From the NCBI GenBank assembly GCA_026826555.1, contig JAKSZT010054334.1:36521427-36585426 (forward strand): a DNA stretch of 64,000 nucleotides. Direction: 5' to 3'. The notes beneath the pieces are model-generated. The model saw only the letters and a program-made list of their open reading frames with translations. It ran no database searches and was not told the origin of the DNA. Positions 9,576-21,639 of the stretch are shown here, piece after piece. Origin of the DNA: Tolypeutes matacus. Taxonomy: Eukaryota; Chordata; Mammalia; Cingulata; Chlamyphoridae. Numbering within the stretch: the first letter of the stretch is position 1; the number at the start of each line of letters is the position of its first letter. The translations under genes and the position numbers were made by a program.

Positions 9576-12394
9576 CAATATACTTCAGTTAAGATAAATC
9601 TGTATGGGGAGGAGGAAAGAAGGGTTGTTTGTAAAAAAATTTTTTATAGAAAAAAGAAATAAATTCCCTGGGAAGGAAAAAAAAACACACAAACAAACAA
9701 TATATCTGTGCAACATTTTCCTTATAATAAACTTCTTATGAATTGAGGTCATATTTTCTGTAGATAATATACACAGTAGCTTGGAGTGCATGTTTCTTCC
9801 TAGTAACCATTATTGTAATAAACTTCACCAAGAAGAGTTAAACCTAATAGTAGTGGTAGCAGCAGCAGCAGTAATAGTAGTAGCAGTCATCGTAAAGATT
9901 AGCTTAAGAATGGCAAGGGATTTGGCAATAAGTGCTCTTGATTCCACATTTAACCTAGTGATATGTGTGCATCTCTAGAGTGAAAAAATAAGAACCTCAT
10001 CTCTCAGTTGCCACCTTTGTCTGAGTTATGTAGTTGGTTCCCAGTTGGCAATGGGGTAGGGATAGAAAGTTAGATTAAATGGTACAAGGAAAGGGTGGAG
10101 GCAGGTGTCAGAATAATATTTTTCCTTAGATTTAGATAAAATAAATTTTATCTACTGACTCTAAGCCAAATAGTAATTTGTAACATATCCCCAAAGTCCA
10201 TAAGTATTTAATTTTAAATTAAGATTGTCTATTTTTTCAATCTAGTATTTCTGAAACTGGGACATACTGTGAACTCCTAAGCCCTACACCTCAATCTCCA
10301 TATTAACCCCATTAAATTTTTTCTTGAAGAGTTTCTTAAATATTTAATTGTTTTTGTATAAATGCAAAACATATCCATTAGGACATTTGCTAGTTATAGA
10401 TATAACACTAGTACCAGCTGTGAACTTAATTAGGATGAAGCTTCTAAAGGACAATTTTTCCTTTGTCATCAAATAAAAACTATTTGATCATATTATATAT
10501 TTTAGACAGAAGATATATGAAAAAATAAAAAAGAATGATTCCTGGATTTCAATGATTTTACTATGTTATTGAGGATACAATGTATTTCATGTACAATTAT
10601 GAAACTTCCCAAGACAGTTATAATTAAATTCTAACATGCTATAATTCTGGCTTAAGTGCCATGGGGGTTAAGAGATAAGGGAAACCTGTTACATGACATC
10701 GGCTATTTTTTATATGACTTGAATTACATTTGATTAAATATTATATCAGCTTTTGCTTGTCTCTATCTATAGAAGATGAAACCATGAACACTTGCACATA
10801 CATATTTACTTATCGTGCTTACTGAACTACATTGGCAAGCCCCATTTACCAAGCATTATTTGTTACCAATATTTGAAAATAATTCATATTTGTGAAGATT
10901 ATAAAGGTAAAAATAATAAAACTCGTTAAAAATGGAGAAATAATTATCTATCATGGGTAATGGAAGAACTATAAAAATGTAAATATTAATGACTATTAAT
11001 ATTATGGATTTTTAAAATCAAGTCGAATTGAAAATTGATTTAAAGAAAAGAATCCAATTGCATAATTAAATTCAAATAATACATAAATATAAAATGACTG
11101 AGAAAATTCAACTTAATTCTGATCTTCATAAGCACATAATTTTTGGAGCTCTTGAGTATATATTCTGGCTCTCTGACTCAATAGTTTGGTAACTTAGAAA
11201 AACAACACTCTGAAACATAATAGAGTGCAAATAAAAAGATAATAACACTTGTCTTACAGAAGGCACTATATTTCATATACAGAAAAATATAGAACACATT
11301 GTCTGGTTCACATTAATAATTTAATTCATGATAACTAACTCAGCTGAGTCATCAAGAAACATTTAAACTTACAAATTATTTTCCAAAAGTAAAAAATATT
11401 TTTATAAAATTGTGATTTGATAAAATTTTATTAAAACTATGATTTAATTCAGAACTTTAGCAGCCTAAAATAAATAGATATCATTCTCCTCCTCATATGT
11501 GCTATTGGGCATAAACAATATATTATTTTTATTTGTATATATCAAAGTATAAACAAGTATACTCTGTATTCCCTCATATACACTCACTTTCATGAAATCA
11601 AATGTAACAGAAGCATGGGGTAGATAATGATAAATTAATTTAACTGCTACTAATAAGTTTTGGCAGATTATCATAAATGAAGTTATTTTGAGGAGATTCT
11701 TTTGTATATGCCACATAGATCCCTGTGGTAGTAAAAGAGGAATAAGAAAAATAAAATTGTTGACAGTAAGTTCTTAACACAAACCACTCACAAATATTGG
11801 CTTTATCTCCACATACTACATACACTAATTAGGTTTTTATGTGTGTGTCATAGAGAGAATTTTGCCATTAAATTAATATGTAGCTTTTGCTTCATATGTT
11901 CATAAAACTATTGAGAATCCACTTTTTTCTGTACTACCTACTTTCTTATGTTTATTTTATGCAATATGATACACTCCTGAATAAAACTTTGTAATTTACA
12001 GATCGTTTAGCACACCAGCTGGGCTTTCAAAAAATAATAACATTTTTGTATGCGTTTCAATGGGAAATAATATGAACCTTTGAAAATGTATCTGGAGACC
12101 ACATCCAGTAATAAAAGAGTAAGAAAATAACTGTATGTAGAAAATTGATTCGTAAAAGGGAGAATTAAATCTTACCTCTTCCAACTTTAGTTCTTGCTTT
12201 ATTTCCCTTCTCCTTTAAATATAGGTAAACCTTGACTTTTACTTAAATGAGAATAATTATTAGTCTACTACTAGCAACTTATTTATTTTAAAAAACACAA
12301 CACATTGACAAATATTCATTTGAAAATGGCTGAGTGTAGTCACAAATGCAGATCTCATTGAATTATATAAAAATTGATGTTATAGGAATGTATT
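9576..12394. other. AT-rich DNA without assignable features
   Basis: A short GTA/GCA trinucleotide-rich patch lies at about 9850-9890. Otherwise I see no gene, repeat family or regulatory signature. The minus frames at 11465-11825 and 11996-12184 have no domains. Confidence 0.5.
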
Positions 12395-12525
12395 TATACT
12401 TTATTCTCACTTGATTGTGATCTCCTTAATGGAAAACCCATGCTTTATATATCTTTATAACAACACATGTTATCTAACATAGTGACAGGGACATGCAAGA
12501 TATTCAGAATAATATAGGAAGAAAA
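12395..12525 (+). mobile_element. L2 3'-end fragment
   Basis: TTGTGATCTCCTTAATGG, then ATATCTTTATAACAACACATG, then CATAGTGACAGGGACATGCA follow the usual L2 3' end (turnover statement, 'stands at the cost' type AT-rich terminal block) in decayed form. Confidence 0.5.
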
Positions 12526-13795
12526 TATACAAGTATTTGAACAAAAAATGTCAATAACTAAACTGAAATCTTTAAATATATGATGCAAAATGAGAGCGAA
12601 ATGATGCCCAAAATTAAAGAAAATTTAAAGCGAAATGATGAAGGAAAGCAATACCACAAATGGAAGTTTAAAAATCAAGAAAAATTTAACAGTCAAGCAT
12701 GGAAAGCTTTTGTTAATATGTGTTTCCTCATTTGGCAAAAGCTAATTTTAGCAAATGGATTCTGCTGGTTGATGATTTATTTTATGATAGGCCTAAGACT
12801 TGAACCACAGCCCCTAGAAGCATAAAAAAGGATGGACTTCTACCCCACAGTCATAAATATTTAACATATATTTACCACTGGCTTAGTAAATTAACATTCA
12901 TTGCTGATTTAATAAACGTATAAGTAAAAAAAGATAAAAAGTAGCATTGATATACTTTGTTGAATTTAATGGAATAAAATGTTGACTTAAAAATGGTCTT
13001 GGACACCAATTCATTAGAAAAAAAAAATCTCCCAATAAGTTTACCTTTCTTTTTTGCAAAATAGAAGCTTTATGAAAAATTTTCATTTAAGAATATTTGA
13101 CCAAGAATAGACTGATATTCTGAAAAGACCCAGAAATGAAAAAAGAAAATAAAAGGCAGGGGGAGGGAACAAAAGCAAATTGTAAAAAGAATAGCACAGT
13201 TTAAAAGTTGAAATGAAACTCTGTAAGAATGAAAATTATTACAAGGTTAATAGGTATTATATATTTATGAAGGAAATTAAACTCTTTGATACTCTTCTAT
13301 TAAACCAAATTAAGTTTCTTCATAAAGATGAAAGCAAATGAGAATTCAGCTAAAGATAGTAAAACTTAGCAAAAATTAACAATACATTATGAATCGTTCA
13401 ATCTAAAGTAATTCATTTTAAAAAGCACCTTTTAATCATTCTATCTCAATAATCTGAAATATTGTTACACCAAAATTAAAATAAATTATGTAATTTAATA
13501 ATGTGCTATATAAAGTTTTCAAGATTCTACTATACAATAGGAAATAAAATTTGAAGAAAAAATGTAGAGCAGAAAAATTTTAAATTCAGAAAAGTCTATC
13601 CATTGATTTATTTTTTGTTAACTTATAAAAGTTTATTATTATATATTATTAATATTGGAATAAATAAAAAACCTGCAAGTTTAAGTGAATTAAAAAGTTA
13701 AAATTAACAAATTATATAACCAACATTTCTTATAATTTGGGGAAAGAATGTTAATTCAATTATTAATATAATACTGTTAATTGAAATTATTCTCA
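12526..13795. other. AT-rich DNA without assignable features
   Basis: An 81-codon frame at 12580-12825 is Lys/Asn/Met-rich and resembles nothing I know. I regard it as chance in AT-rich DNA. Confidence 0.5.
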
Positions 13796-13799
13796 TACA

Positions 13800-14225
13800 C
13801 TATTTTTAAATATATTTTTAATTTTTTAAAAATACTTAGATTACATAAACGTTACATAAAAAATCAAGGGGATTTCCGTATGTCTCGCTCCCTACCTCTC
13901 CCAAAATTTTCCACATTAACAACATCCATCATTAGTGTGATACATTTGTTACAATTGATGAACACATTTTGGAGCATTGCCACTAAGCAAGGATTATAGT
14001 TTACATTGTAGTTTACACTATCTCCTACACAATTTTGTAGGTTATGGCAAGATATATAATGGCCTGTATCTGTCATTGTAATGTCATTCAGGACAAATCC
14101 CAACTCCTGAAAATGCCCCCATATTACACCTGTTATCCTTTTCCCTGACCTCAGAACCTCCAATGGCTACTGCCTCCACATCAATGATATAAGTTCTTAC
14201 ACTGAATGTCATTATGTGTTACTGG
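13800..14225 (-). mobile_element. L1-3'-UTR-like repeat (copy 2 of 4)
   Basis: Read on minus, it runs from AGAACTTATATCATTGATGT through GTTTACACTATCTCC-complement to an A/T-rich tail near 13800. It is collinear with the repeats at 51.06 and 55.08 kb. On minus a 99-codon frame (14163-13864) stays open and contains VNYNVNYNPCLVAMLQNV, also present in the other copies. I infer a xenarthran L1 3' end; no ORF2 is attached here. Confidence 0.7.
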
Positions 14226-14523
14226 ACCTACCGTAAAACCAAGAAACATCATTTAAGGCATGACTATGGGTTGAAAATTAATTACATTTATGATAAAAGT
14301 TTAAAATTTTAAAGTATTATATTCTCATATTCATTCATCTTTTCTCACTCTTTTGCTCTTTCTTATTGTAACCCTCCTTTATCTTCCCAAAACCAACATG
14401 CATATAGATAAACACGATTGTATATCCTCCAAAATGTAATAGACAATTGACAAGTACTTTAAGTTAAATATATCCTATGTATTGTTCAGGGCTTTCATTA
14501 ATGGGAAAACATGTAAAGCCTTA
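14226..14523. other. Unassigned AT-rich DNA left of the provirus
   Basis: Nothing recognisable is seen between the L1-like repeat and the 3' LTR remnant. Confidence 0.5.
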
Positions 14524-14648
14524 TGTGTTAGTCACTGATGATTAAAGTACATGAAATGTCCTTGTATTATAATTAGCCCAGTGCTTGTTTGACCAAACAA
14601 CTGGACATCATTACTTGGCTGAGCTGACACATTAGCGTAACCATCACA
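14524..14648 (-). mobile_element. 3' LTR remnant of ERV-L provirus (internally deleted)
   Basis: The plus strand begins TGTGTTAGTC, jumps directly to CACTGATGATTAAAGTACAT and ends GTAACCATCACA. The last about 115 bases are nearly the same as the right part of the 5' LTR at 20.5 kb, whereas about 200 bases of the LTR middle are missing. The 5-bp flanks of the two LTRs do not match. Confidence 0.82.
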
Positions 14649-14664
14649 GTTCACCCCTTGTTAA
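14649..14664 (-). other. Polypurine tract of ERV-L provirus
   Basis: On minus, TTAACAAGGGGTGAAC directly precedes the LTR's TGTGATGG. This is the position and composition expected of the plus-strand primer of a retrovirus-like element. Confidence 0.65.
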
Positions 14665-15154
14665 TTTGGCAGCTATACACATCACCATAAACCATACTTA
14701 ATCTCTAAATAAAAACAACAGCAGACAAATATATTTATATATTTTTTTTTCACCTAAAAAAACTCAACTGTCCTGTGTATAACCAGAAATACACTAAATC
14801 CTTCCAGAATGCAATGCAAGTCCTTGGACAATAGTCACTCTTAAACTTGACATCCTTAAATACTAGGACATGAAACTAATACAACTTATATCATATGATA
14901 AGGGTAAACAATAGAGAAGAAAGCAAGGATATTCATTTTATACGCATATACAAACACACTCATAACAAAACAAGGGAGAGCTATTCATGACCATTGGCTG
15001 AAGTTTGTATTCATCAGTACCTTCTTCCATTACCCATTCCATGTTCCCTTTCCCCTCAACAAGCACCTCAACTGGCCGAGGTTCTTTGATTAGTGGAGTT
15101 ACTCAAACTTTCATTCCTGAAGATTCTAGGCTGTTGTTAGTCCTGTTTGGATTT

Positions 15155-15450
15155 TCAATTGAGTTTAAGGACAGACCATAGTAGTCCTAAGAGACCCTCT
15201 AAGGGATCTCCTGTATTCCAGGCAAAATCTTCTTTACCTCCATTGAGAAGGTACAGTCCTATTTCCTCTTGATAATCAGGATCAATCACCCCAGCCAGTA
15301 CAGTAATTCCCTTATTTGTCTGTTGATTCAGAGGCATGAGAAGCCCAAAGTGACCAGGTGACAGTCTTAACTTCCAGTTCAATGGAATCATTGTTGTGTT
15401 CCTTGGTGGAAGTATGTCTCCTTTTGGAACTAAGACCTGTAGACCAGGAG
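15155..15450 (-). pseudogene. ERV-L dUTPase-like domain
   Basis: A 78-codon minus frame (15391-15155) contains GVIDPDYQEEIGL, the conserved dUTPase motif around the catalytic Asp, followed by a Gly-rich stretch. In the family this domain hydrolyses dUTP and is fused after integrase. It is out of frame with the upstream integrase reading, with the frame change near 15.44 kb. It ends early, so the C-terminal motif is not seen. Decayed. Confidence 0.82.
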
Positions 15451-15953
15451 GAGCTTAAGGTTTCAGAGACAGGAAGCAAAAGTTTTCCTAGTGGATCACT
15501 AGGGGTAATAGTGAGTGGTGTCACTCCCATTTCAGCCCCTTGATTCCTGGACCTGTGAATGCTGGCTATGGGAGAAATAGCACCATAGAGTGGGCACTGA
15601 TTTAGTGCATACACAGCCTCCTGGAGAACATTGCCATAGCTCTGCAAGGTAATACCACCTAGTTGGCACTGTAATTGAGTCTTCCAGCATTCTATCAAGA
15701 CAGCTGCTTCAGGATGATGGAGAGCATGATAGGACCAGTGAATTCCATGAACATGTGCCCATTCCCACACATTATTTGCTGTGAAATGGGTTCCTTGATC
15801 AGAAGCAAAGCTGGGTGGAATACCATGGTGGTGGGTTAGACATCTGGTAAGTCCATGGATGGTAGTTTTGGAAGAAGTATTGTGTGCAAGGAAGGCAAAT
15901 TTGTATCTGGAGTATTTGTCTATCCAGTTAGAATAAATTGCTATTGCTTCCAT
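15312..15953 (-). pseudogene. ERV-L integrase catalytic core (213 open codons)
   Basis: This is the longest open frame in the window. It shows SDQGTHFTANNVWEW and, after exactly 35 intervening residues, the Glu of HHPEAAVLIE, i.e. the second Asp and the Glu of the retroviral D,D(35)E triad. Downstream AVYALNQCPLYG is a typical integrase block. The first Asp (in the YIDYIG block, near 15.98 kb) lies in a different frame that ends at a stop just before this ORF, so the enzyme is broken. The C-terminal about 40 codons are out-of-frame readthrough. Confidence 0.88.
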
Positions 15954-16290
15954 GATGGATGTTGTCCAATGTAATCAATGTACCACCAGGTACCAGGCTG
16001 ATCACCTTGGGGAACGGTGCCATATTAGGGTCTGAGTGTGAGTCTCTGCTGTTGGCAGATTGGACACTCAGCAGTGGTTGTAGCCAGGTCAGCCTTTGTG
16101 AGGGGAAGTCCAAGTTACTGAGCCCATTCATAACCTCCATCCCTACTACCATGGTCACTTTGCTTATGATCCCATTGGGCAATGACAGGAGTGTCTGGGG
16201 AAAGAGGTCAACTGTTATCCACAGAATGGGTCATCTTATCCACTTGATTATTAAAATCTTCTCTGCTGAAGTCACCCTCTGGTAAACATT
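15954..16290 (-). pseudogene. ERV-L integrase N-terminal part
   Basis: The minus reading near 16.0 kb has WWYIDYIG, which carries the first catalytic Asp, followed within about eight codons by a stop. The zinc-binding (HHCC) region expected upstream at 16.05-16.25 kb is spread over shifted frames, and its Cys pair is partly altered. Confidence 0.68.
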
Positions 16291-16900
16291 CATTTGGGAC
16301 ATAAATATTTTCATGTTTTTTGCCCACTCATAGAGGTCTATCCACATATTTCTTTAACAGACCTCTTTGTCGCCAATTTTCCAATCATGTTCTGTCCAAG
16401 TCCCTGACCATCCAGACAAATCATTGGCAACAGTCCATGAATCAATGTATAAATGCACCTCTTGTCATTTCTGCTTCCAAGCACAATGAACAGTGAGGTG
16501 CTTTGCTTGAAATTCTGCCCAGTGTGAGGATTTCCCCTCAACACAGTCCTTCAGGGACATCCCAGAAAGGGGCTGCAGTGCTGTTAATGTCCACTTTCAG
16601 GTGGTACTTGCATATTGTGCAGAACAATCTGTAAGCTAGGCCCAAGTTTTCTCTTCCTCAGTCAACTGATTGTAAGGAACTCTCTAAGAGACCATAGCTG
16701 TGAGCTAGGAAAGAGAAGGTAATGAGGCAGGAGTGGTGATTATGGACATTTAGGCTACTTCATCATGTAATTTACTTGCACCTTCAGGACCCACTTGAAC
16801 CCTATCTCATATATATCATTTCCACCTAGTGATGGAGTGCTACTGTGAACACCCAACTTTATGGTTTGGCAGATCAGACAATACTGAGCTCATGATAGGC
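16291..16900 (-). pseudogene. ERV-L RNase H remnant
   Basis: The minus reading around 16.44-16.38 kb gives DSWTVANDLSGW, with the late conserved Asp-Ser of retroviral RNase H. Surrounding frames contain stops. The early RNase H motifs are not clearly visible. Confidence 0.62.
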
Positions 16901-17049
16901 AACTCAGGTCTCATAATAAGTTGGTATACCATGATTAAGCATTCAGTCTCTAATAAGGCCCAGTGGCAGGTCAAAAACTATTACTCAAAAGGAGAATAGT
17001 TATTTGCCGAAGATGGTAGGGCTTTATTCCAAAATCTTAAGGGTCTGTA

Positions 17050-17990
17050 TTGTGATTCTCCTAGAGGGGACTGCCAAACTCTCCAGATGGCAACCCTATT
17101 GCCAATAGATCTTCTGGATCATATGGCCCAAGTGGCATTGAAGCTTGTAAAGCAACCTGGAACTGTCACAAAGCCTCCTCTTGTCTGGTCTCCACTCAAA
17201 ATCTAGCAGCTTTTCTGGTCACTTGGTAAATGGGCCAAATGAAGAATATGTCTCCAAAATCTGAAGAGGCCAACTAAACATTGTGCCCCTTTTTCTGTCA
17301 TAGGAGGGGCCAGATGCAATAGCTTGTCCTTCACTTTACAAGGGATATCTTGACATGCCCCATACCACTGGACCTAGAAATTTCACTGAGGTGGAGGGCT
17401 CCTGTGTTTTTGTTGGATTTATTCCCATCCTCTGTCATGCAAATGCCTTATAAATAAGTATGGAGTATTTGCTACTTCTTGCTTACTAGGTCCAATCAGC
17501 ATGATATCCTCAATATAATATACTTGTATGATGTCCTGTGGGTGGAAGAGACAATCAAGGTTCCTGCAGACAATATTATGACATAGGGCTGGAGACTTGA
17601 TATATCTCTGAGGTAGGACAGTGAAGGTATTTTGCTAGCCTTGCCAGCTGAAAGTAAACTGTTTCTGGTGGTCCTTACTAATGGCAATTGAGATAAAAGC
17701 ATTTGCTATGTTAATAGCTGCAAAGCAGGCACCAAGGGATGTGTTGATTTGCTCAAGCAATCATACCACATCTGGGACAGCAGCAGCAATTGGAGTTACC
17801 ACCTTGTTAAGTTTAATATAATCCACTACCATCCCCCAAGATCCATCTGTTTTCTGCACAGTCAAAATAGGAGAGTTGAATGAAGATGTGATGGGAATCA
17901 CCATCCCTGCATCCTTCAAATCCTTGTTAGTGGCACTGAATTCTGCAATCCCTCCGGGAATCTGATATTACATTTTGTTTACCATTTTGC
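17050..17990 (-). pseudogene. ERV-L reverse transcriptase remnant
   Basis: The minus reading at about 17.55-17.49 kb gives [18 protein letters not shown]. This is the catalytic YxDD box with the first Asp replaced by Glu (YIED), preceded by the usual LPQG-like turn (here HPQD). Upstream, 17.9-17.75 kb contains the other palm motifs in broken frames. Non-functional. Confidence 0.78.
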
Positions 17991-17999
17991 TAGGTAACA

Positions 18000-18330
18000 G
18001 AAGTTTTAGTTTCTTTCACTTCGTCTTTCCTAAAATGTAGTAGCCCTCACTCCACAAGTCAAGGAACCAATATGGGGATTCTGACAGTTGCTGAGTGTGT
18101 CTATTCCAATTATGAATTCTGGAACTGGGGCAATAACCACAGAATGAGTCCAGGGACCTACTGGGCCCACTGTGAGATGGACCTTTGCTAAAATTCCATC
18201 AATAACCTGACCTCCAAAAGTCTGACTGGTGGATCACAGTGACATATTGGGTCTCCTGGAATTAATGTCACTTTGGAGCCAGTTTCTAATAATCCTTGAA
18301 ATGTCTGATCCTTTCCTTTTCCCCATTACA
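18000..18330 (-). pseudogene. ERV-L aspartic protease remnant
   Basis: The minus reading at about 18.30-18.24 kb gives QGLLETGSKVTLIPGD. It has the shape of the retroviral D-T/S-G active site, but the catalytic Asp is Glu (ETG). It is followed by RT in the expected order. Confidence 0.72.
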
Positions 18331-20266
18331 TGGTTACCCTGGTAAAAGGCCATAGATTTCTTTGGAGAAATCTCAGAGGAAGAGTATAAATATTTGGCAG
18401 TGTAACAGGATCTTTCCCCAAGGGGACACAGCCTTCTCTTAATTCAAGGGGCTCTGAGTTTGTAAACAGTCTCAAGTCTGGGAACTGATTAAGGGGCTGT
18501 GACTCTCTGTTTTTGTAATTCATTTTAGGATTTTGTTCACTGGACCTTGAACTCTTCTGCTTATACAGATCAAGTAGGAATTTCGTTGACTACCCATTTA
18601 TTTTACTTCTAGGTATCCCTTGATTTATTAGCCAATGCCATAGATCTATGCAAATAAGCCTCTTTTGATTGCTGCTTTGAGTCTCTTTCATTGTGGTAAC
18701 AATGCCCACCTTTTCTTTGGTGATTAAGTGCTGCTACTTGGTTTCTGCCAGCTCAGAATCTGATCACCCTCAGAGTATTTAAAGATCCTAGTTCCATGAC
18801 AGCAGTTCCCAAAAGAATATCTGACCTAAAGAGAGGAGCAACCACAGAGCTCTTCAAGGAAGATGAAGTTAGTCTCACAAATTTATTCCACACAGTCCTG
18901 ATGAAAGATGTGCTCTCTAGATATTTCTAGGGTGGATGGGCAGGTCTTAAATGGTGAATCCGTTCCAACATTCTAATCTCTCTAAGTCTTTGGATCCCCT
19001 TATCTACAGTATACCAAGGTAATTCTGGCATCTCAACCGCAGGCATTATAGGCCCTCTTTTGGTCCATTTTCAACCAGCCACCAGAACGAACTGTTAAAG
19101 CCCTTGAGCTATATACAACATTGAATCTAGGATCTCTGCTTAGTGGGCCATATCAATAAATTCAGCCTGATCCAACTTTATATTCCTTCCGCTGTTATCC
19201 CATACCCTTAATAGTCATTCCTACATAATCCCCTGATTTCTGTCAATATAAATTAGAAAATGCATGCAGTCCTTTTGGAGTATAGTGTACTTTCTGGGTC
19301 ACACTTTGTACTTCATCTTGGCGGGGCTTGTTGTGCCTTTACTATAGTTTAGGTCTGGAAGAGAAGAGTGGTGGTGGGGGTGGGTAAGGAGAAGTATTAT
19401 ACGTATCTTAGAAACCAGTTACCTCAGGGAATTCCCTTGCAGTTTCATCTGGTGAGACAGGATTAATTTCTTCAGATGGGGAATGAATAGCAGACTCCTC
19501 AGGGCAGGGAGGAGGTCAGGACTTTTTGGGCAGGCTGGAAGTTGGGTGGTGCAGGTTTAACATTGGTTGGTCTTCTCTGCAGGGCATGGAGGACAAGCAT
19601 GGCAGTCTCCTCAGAGCAGACCATACAGGTTTATCTCACTAAGTCTCAGCAGAATTTAGGGTTTCAATGTCTCCATTGTCATCAACATTAACCTACATGT
19701 CTCCATCCATTCCTTAGGATTCCATTCATTTCAAATCAATGCCCTCACTCTAACCTGCAAAGCTGAGATTTTATTTTCTGTTGTAACTCTGCTATTTGCA
19801 CAATGAGACTCTGAGTCTGGTTTTCAGAGATCTTAAGTCTGCAGATGCACAAAACAAGATTTTCTTTCAGAGCACACAGAGAAATTTTCACATCATTCAT
19901 GCGGCACTTGAGCTGCAAATTGAAGCTCGCTATTCATCCTTTTTTTTTTTTTTTTTTTGCAGTGGTATCCAGCATATTTAGGAACAGCCAGCCAACACCA
20001 TTGTAATTTTTAATTCAAGAGAACTCTATTAAAGTGTTAAAAAAACATCTCACCCAGATGCTTGCCTCTTATAAGCATGGTAGTAGTCGTATCCAGTGGT
20101 GATATTTTATCTCTTTTGCTAACTCATGCCATGGACTGTCAGTGACCTCTTGATCACTGGAGACAGAGTCATTAGTGCCCTTGAATCTCATCAGAGTAGA
20201 GAGTCAATTGCAAAAATCCCAGAAACAATTCAGAAATCCCATTTTCAATATTCTTTTCCTCAAGAA
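18331..20266 (-). pseudogene. Presumed ERV-L gag and leader, unresolved
   Basis: This is assigned only by position between the primer site and the protease. Open frames are 60-70 codons with no clear capsid homology region or zinc knuckle. A T-rich run lies at 19939-19958. Confidence 0.4.
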
Positions 20267-20286
20267 CCACACCAATACCAATACCA
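20267..20286 (-). other. Candidate primer-binding site of ERV-L provirus
   Basis: On minus, TGGTATTGGTATTGGTGTGG begins three bases after the 5' LTR end (…TAATACA). It starts TGG, as required to pair with a tRNA 3' CCA. The family is named for tRNA-Leu priming; which tRNA fits this decayed site cannot be decided by eye. Confidence 0.5.
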
Positions 20287-20289
20287 AGC

Positions 20290-20626
20290 TGTATTAGTCA
20301 GGATTCTCTGGGGAAATAGAACCAAAAGCCAGGGACTCAGATGAAGCCCTTTTGAGTCACAAGGAGATGCTGACTATCTGAAGTAGAGATGGGAATTCTC
20401 CCTCTGAATGCTGAAATCATTTCTCCTTTCAAGGCCTTCAAGTGATTGGATGAGATATCACTCATGGCTGAGGGCAATCTCCTCAGTTGATTGTAGATAT
20501 AATCAGCCATCTATGTAATCAACTCACTGATGATTAAAGTACATGAAATGCCTTGGTATTACAATAAGCCCAGTCCTTGCTTGACCAAACATCTGGCCAG
20601 GTTGTCATATTAGTCTAACCATCACA
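20290..20626 (-). mobile_element. 5' LTR of ERV-L provirus
   Basis: The plus strand starts TGTATTAGTCAGGATTCTCT and ends GTCTAACCATCACA. It shares AATCAGCCATC, CACTGATGATTAAAGTACAT and TTGACCAAAC with the 3' LTR remnant (14524-14648) and with the solo LTR at 4873-5328. It is shorter than the solo copy because of deletions in its left half. Its orientation agrees with the minus-strand internal region. Confidence 0.86.
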
Positions 20627-20699
20627 AAATATTATAATATTTTACTTCCAAGAGGCTCCACAGAGCAAATCTTGAGAGAGAAAAAAAAAAAAAGGCTTA

Positions 20700-21590
20700 T
20701 TCTTACTGAATGCTAATGGATTTTGTTATAAAAATCAAATGTGGAAAAGAGTTGAAGATACACAATTAAAATAATGGACAACCTTTGCAATGGACAAAGG
20801 GTGCAAACAGGCAGTTCATAAAAGGTATTATCAAAATAACCCAAAAAATGTATGAAAGTCACATGAGGCCATTAGTTATAAGTAAATGTCAATCCATTCG
20901 ACAATTCAACAATCCTAGATACCCATAAATAGAGTTTAAATAAAGAAACAACAAGTAAAAAAAAAAACAAAAACCTCAAACATTACCAAACTGTGCTGAG
21001 GATGTGAAGTAACTGAAAATCACATATACTATTGTTGGGAATGTAAATTTTACAACCCCTTTTTGAAATTCTTTAGTAATATCTATGCATGCTGAACACA
21101 TGCAAACACTATATTCCAGCAATTGTATCCCCAAGAATATACCAACAGAAAACATTTCATATATTCACCAGAAAATATTTCTATGAATTTTCATAGAAGC
21201 ACACATTGTAATAACCCCAAAATATAAGCTCATACATCTATTAATAATAAAATGAATGAATAAAGTCATTTAGGCACAAAAATATAGGCATACAAGGAAA
21301 TATTGTGCAGCAATGAATGAGAAAACTACAACCATAAACAACAAAATGGATGCTTATCATAAACATAAAGCCAAGGCAAAGAATATAATCATAAAAGAGT
21401 ATACTGTGTGATTTCATTTCTATAGAATTCAAAACCAGGAAAAATAAATCTTTAATGTCAGAAATTGTAAAAGTAGTTATATTTGGGTAGATAATGACTG
21501 CAATGAATCCTAGAGATTGGAGGCCTTCTGGAGTGCTGGGATTCTGTTTATTATTCATAGTGCTGGTTACATGAGTATTTTATCATTATG
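20700..21590 (+). mobile_element. Old L1 ORF2 3' part and 3' UTR
   Basis: The order TACTATTGTTGGGAATGTAA, GCAATTGTATCCCCAAGAAT, ATATTGTGCAGCAATGAATG, GAGTATACTGTGTGATTTCA and TTTGGGTAGATAATGACTGC follows the C-terminal ORF2/3' UTR layout of old L1. No frame is intact. Confidence 0.8.
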
Positions 21591-21639
21591 AAAATACCTA
21601 TTTTTTTCTTTACCATTTTACTCTTGAAGTAAAAGTACT

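Larger units (their letters stand above)
14649..20289 (-). mobile_element. Internal region of a defective class III (ERV-L) provirus
   Basis: Reading minus from 20289 to 14649, the order is leader and presumed gag (about 20.27-18.4 kb), protease (near 18.3), RT (17.9-17.1), RNase H (16.9-16.3), integrase (16.3-15.45) and dUTPase (15.45-15.16), then a polypurine tract. The pro-RT-RH-IN-dUTPase order, with dUTPase after integrase and no envelope, is characteristic of ERV-L. All frames carry stops and frameshifts except a 213-codon integrase stretch. A T run at 19939-19958 may mark a small insertion. It cannot encode a working polyprotein. Confidence 0.88.
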
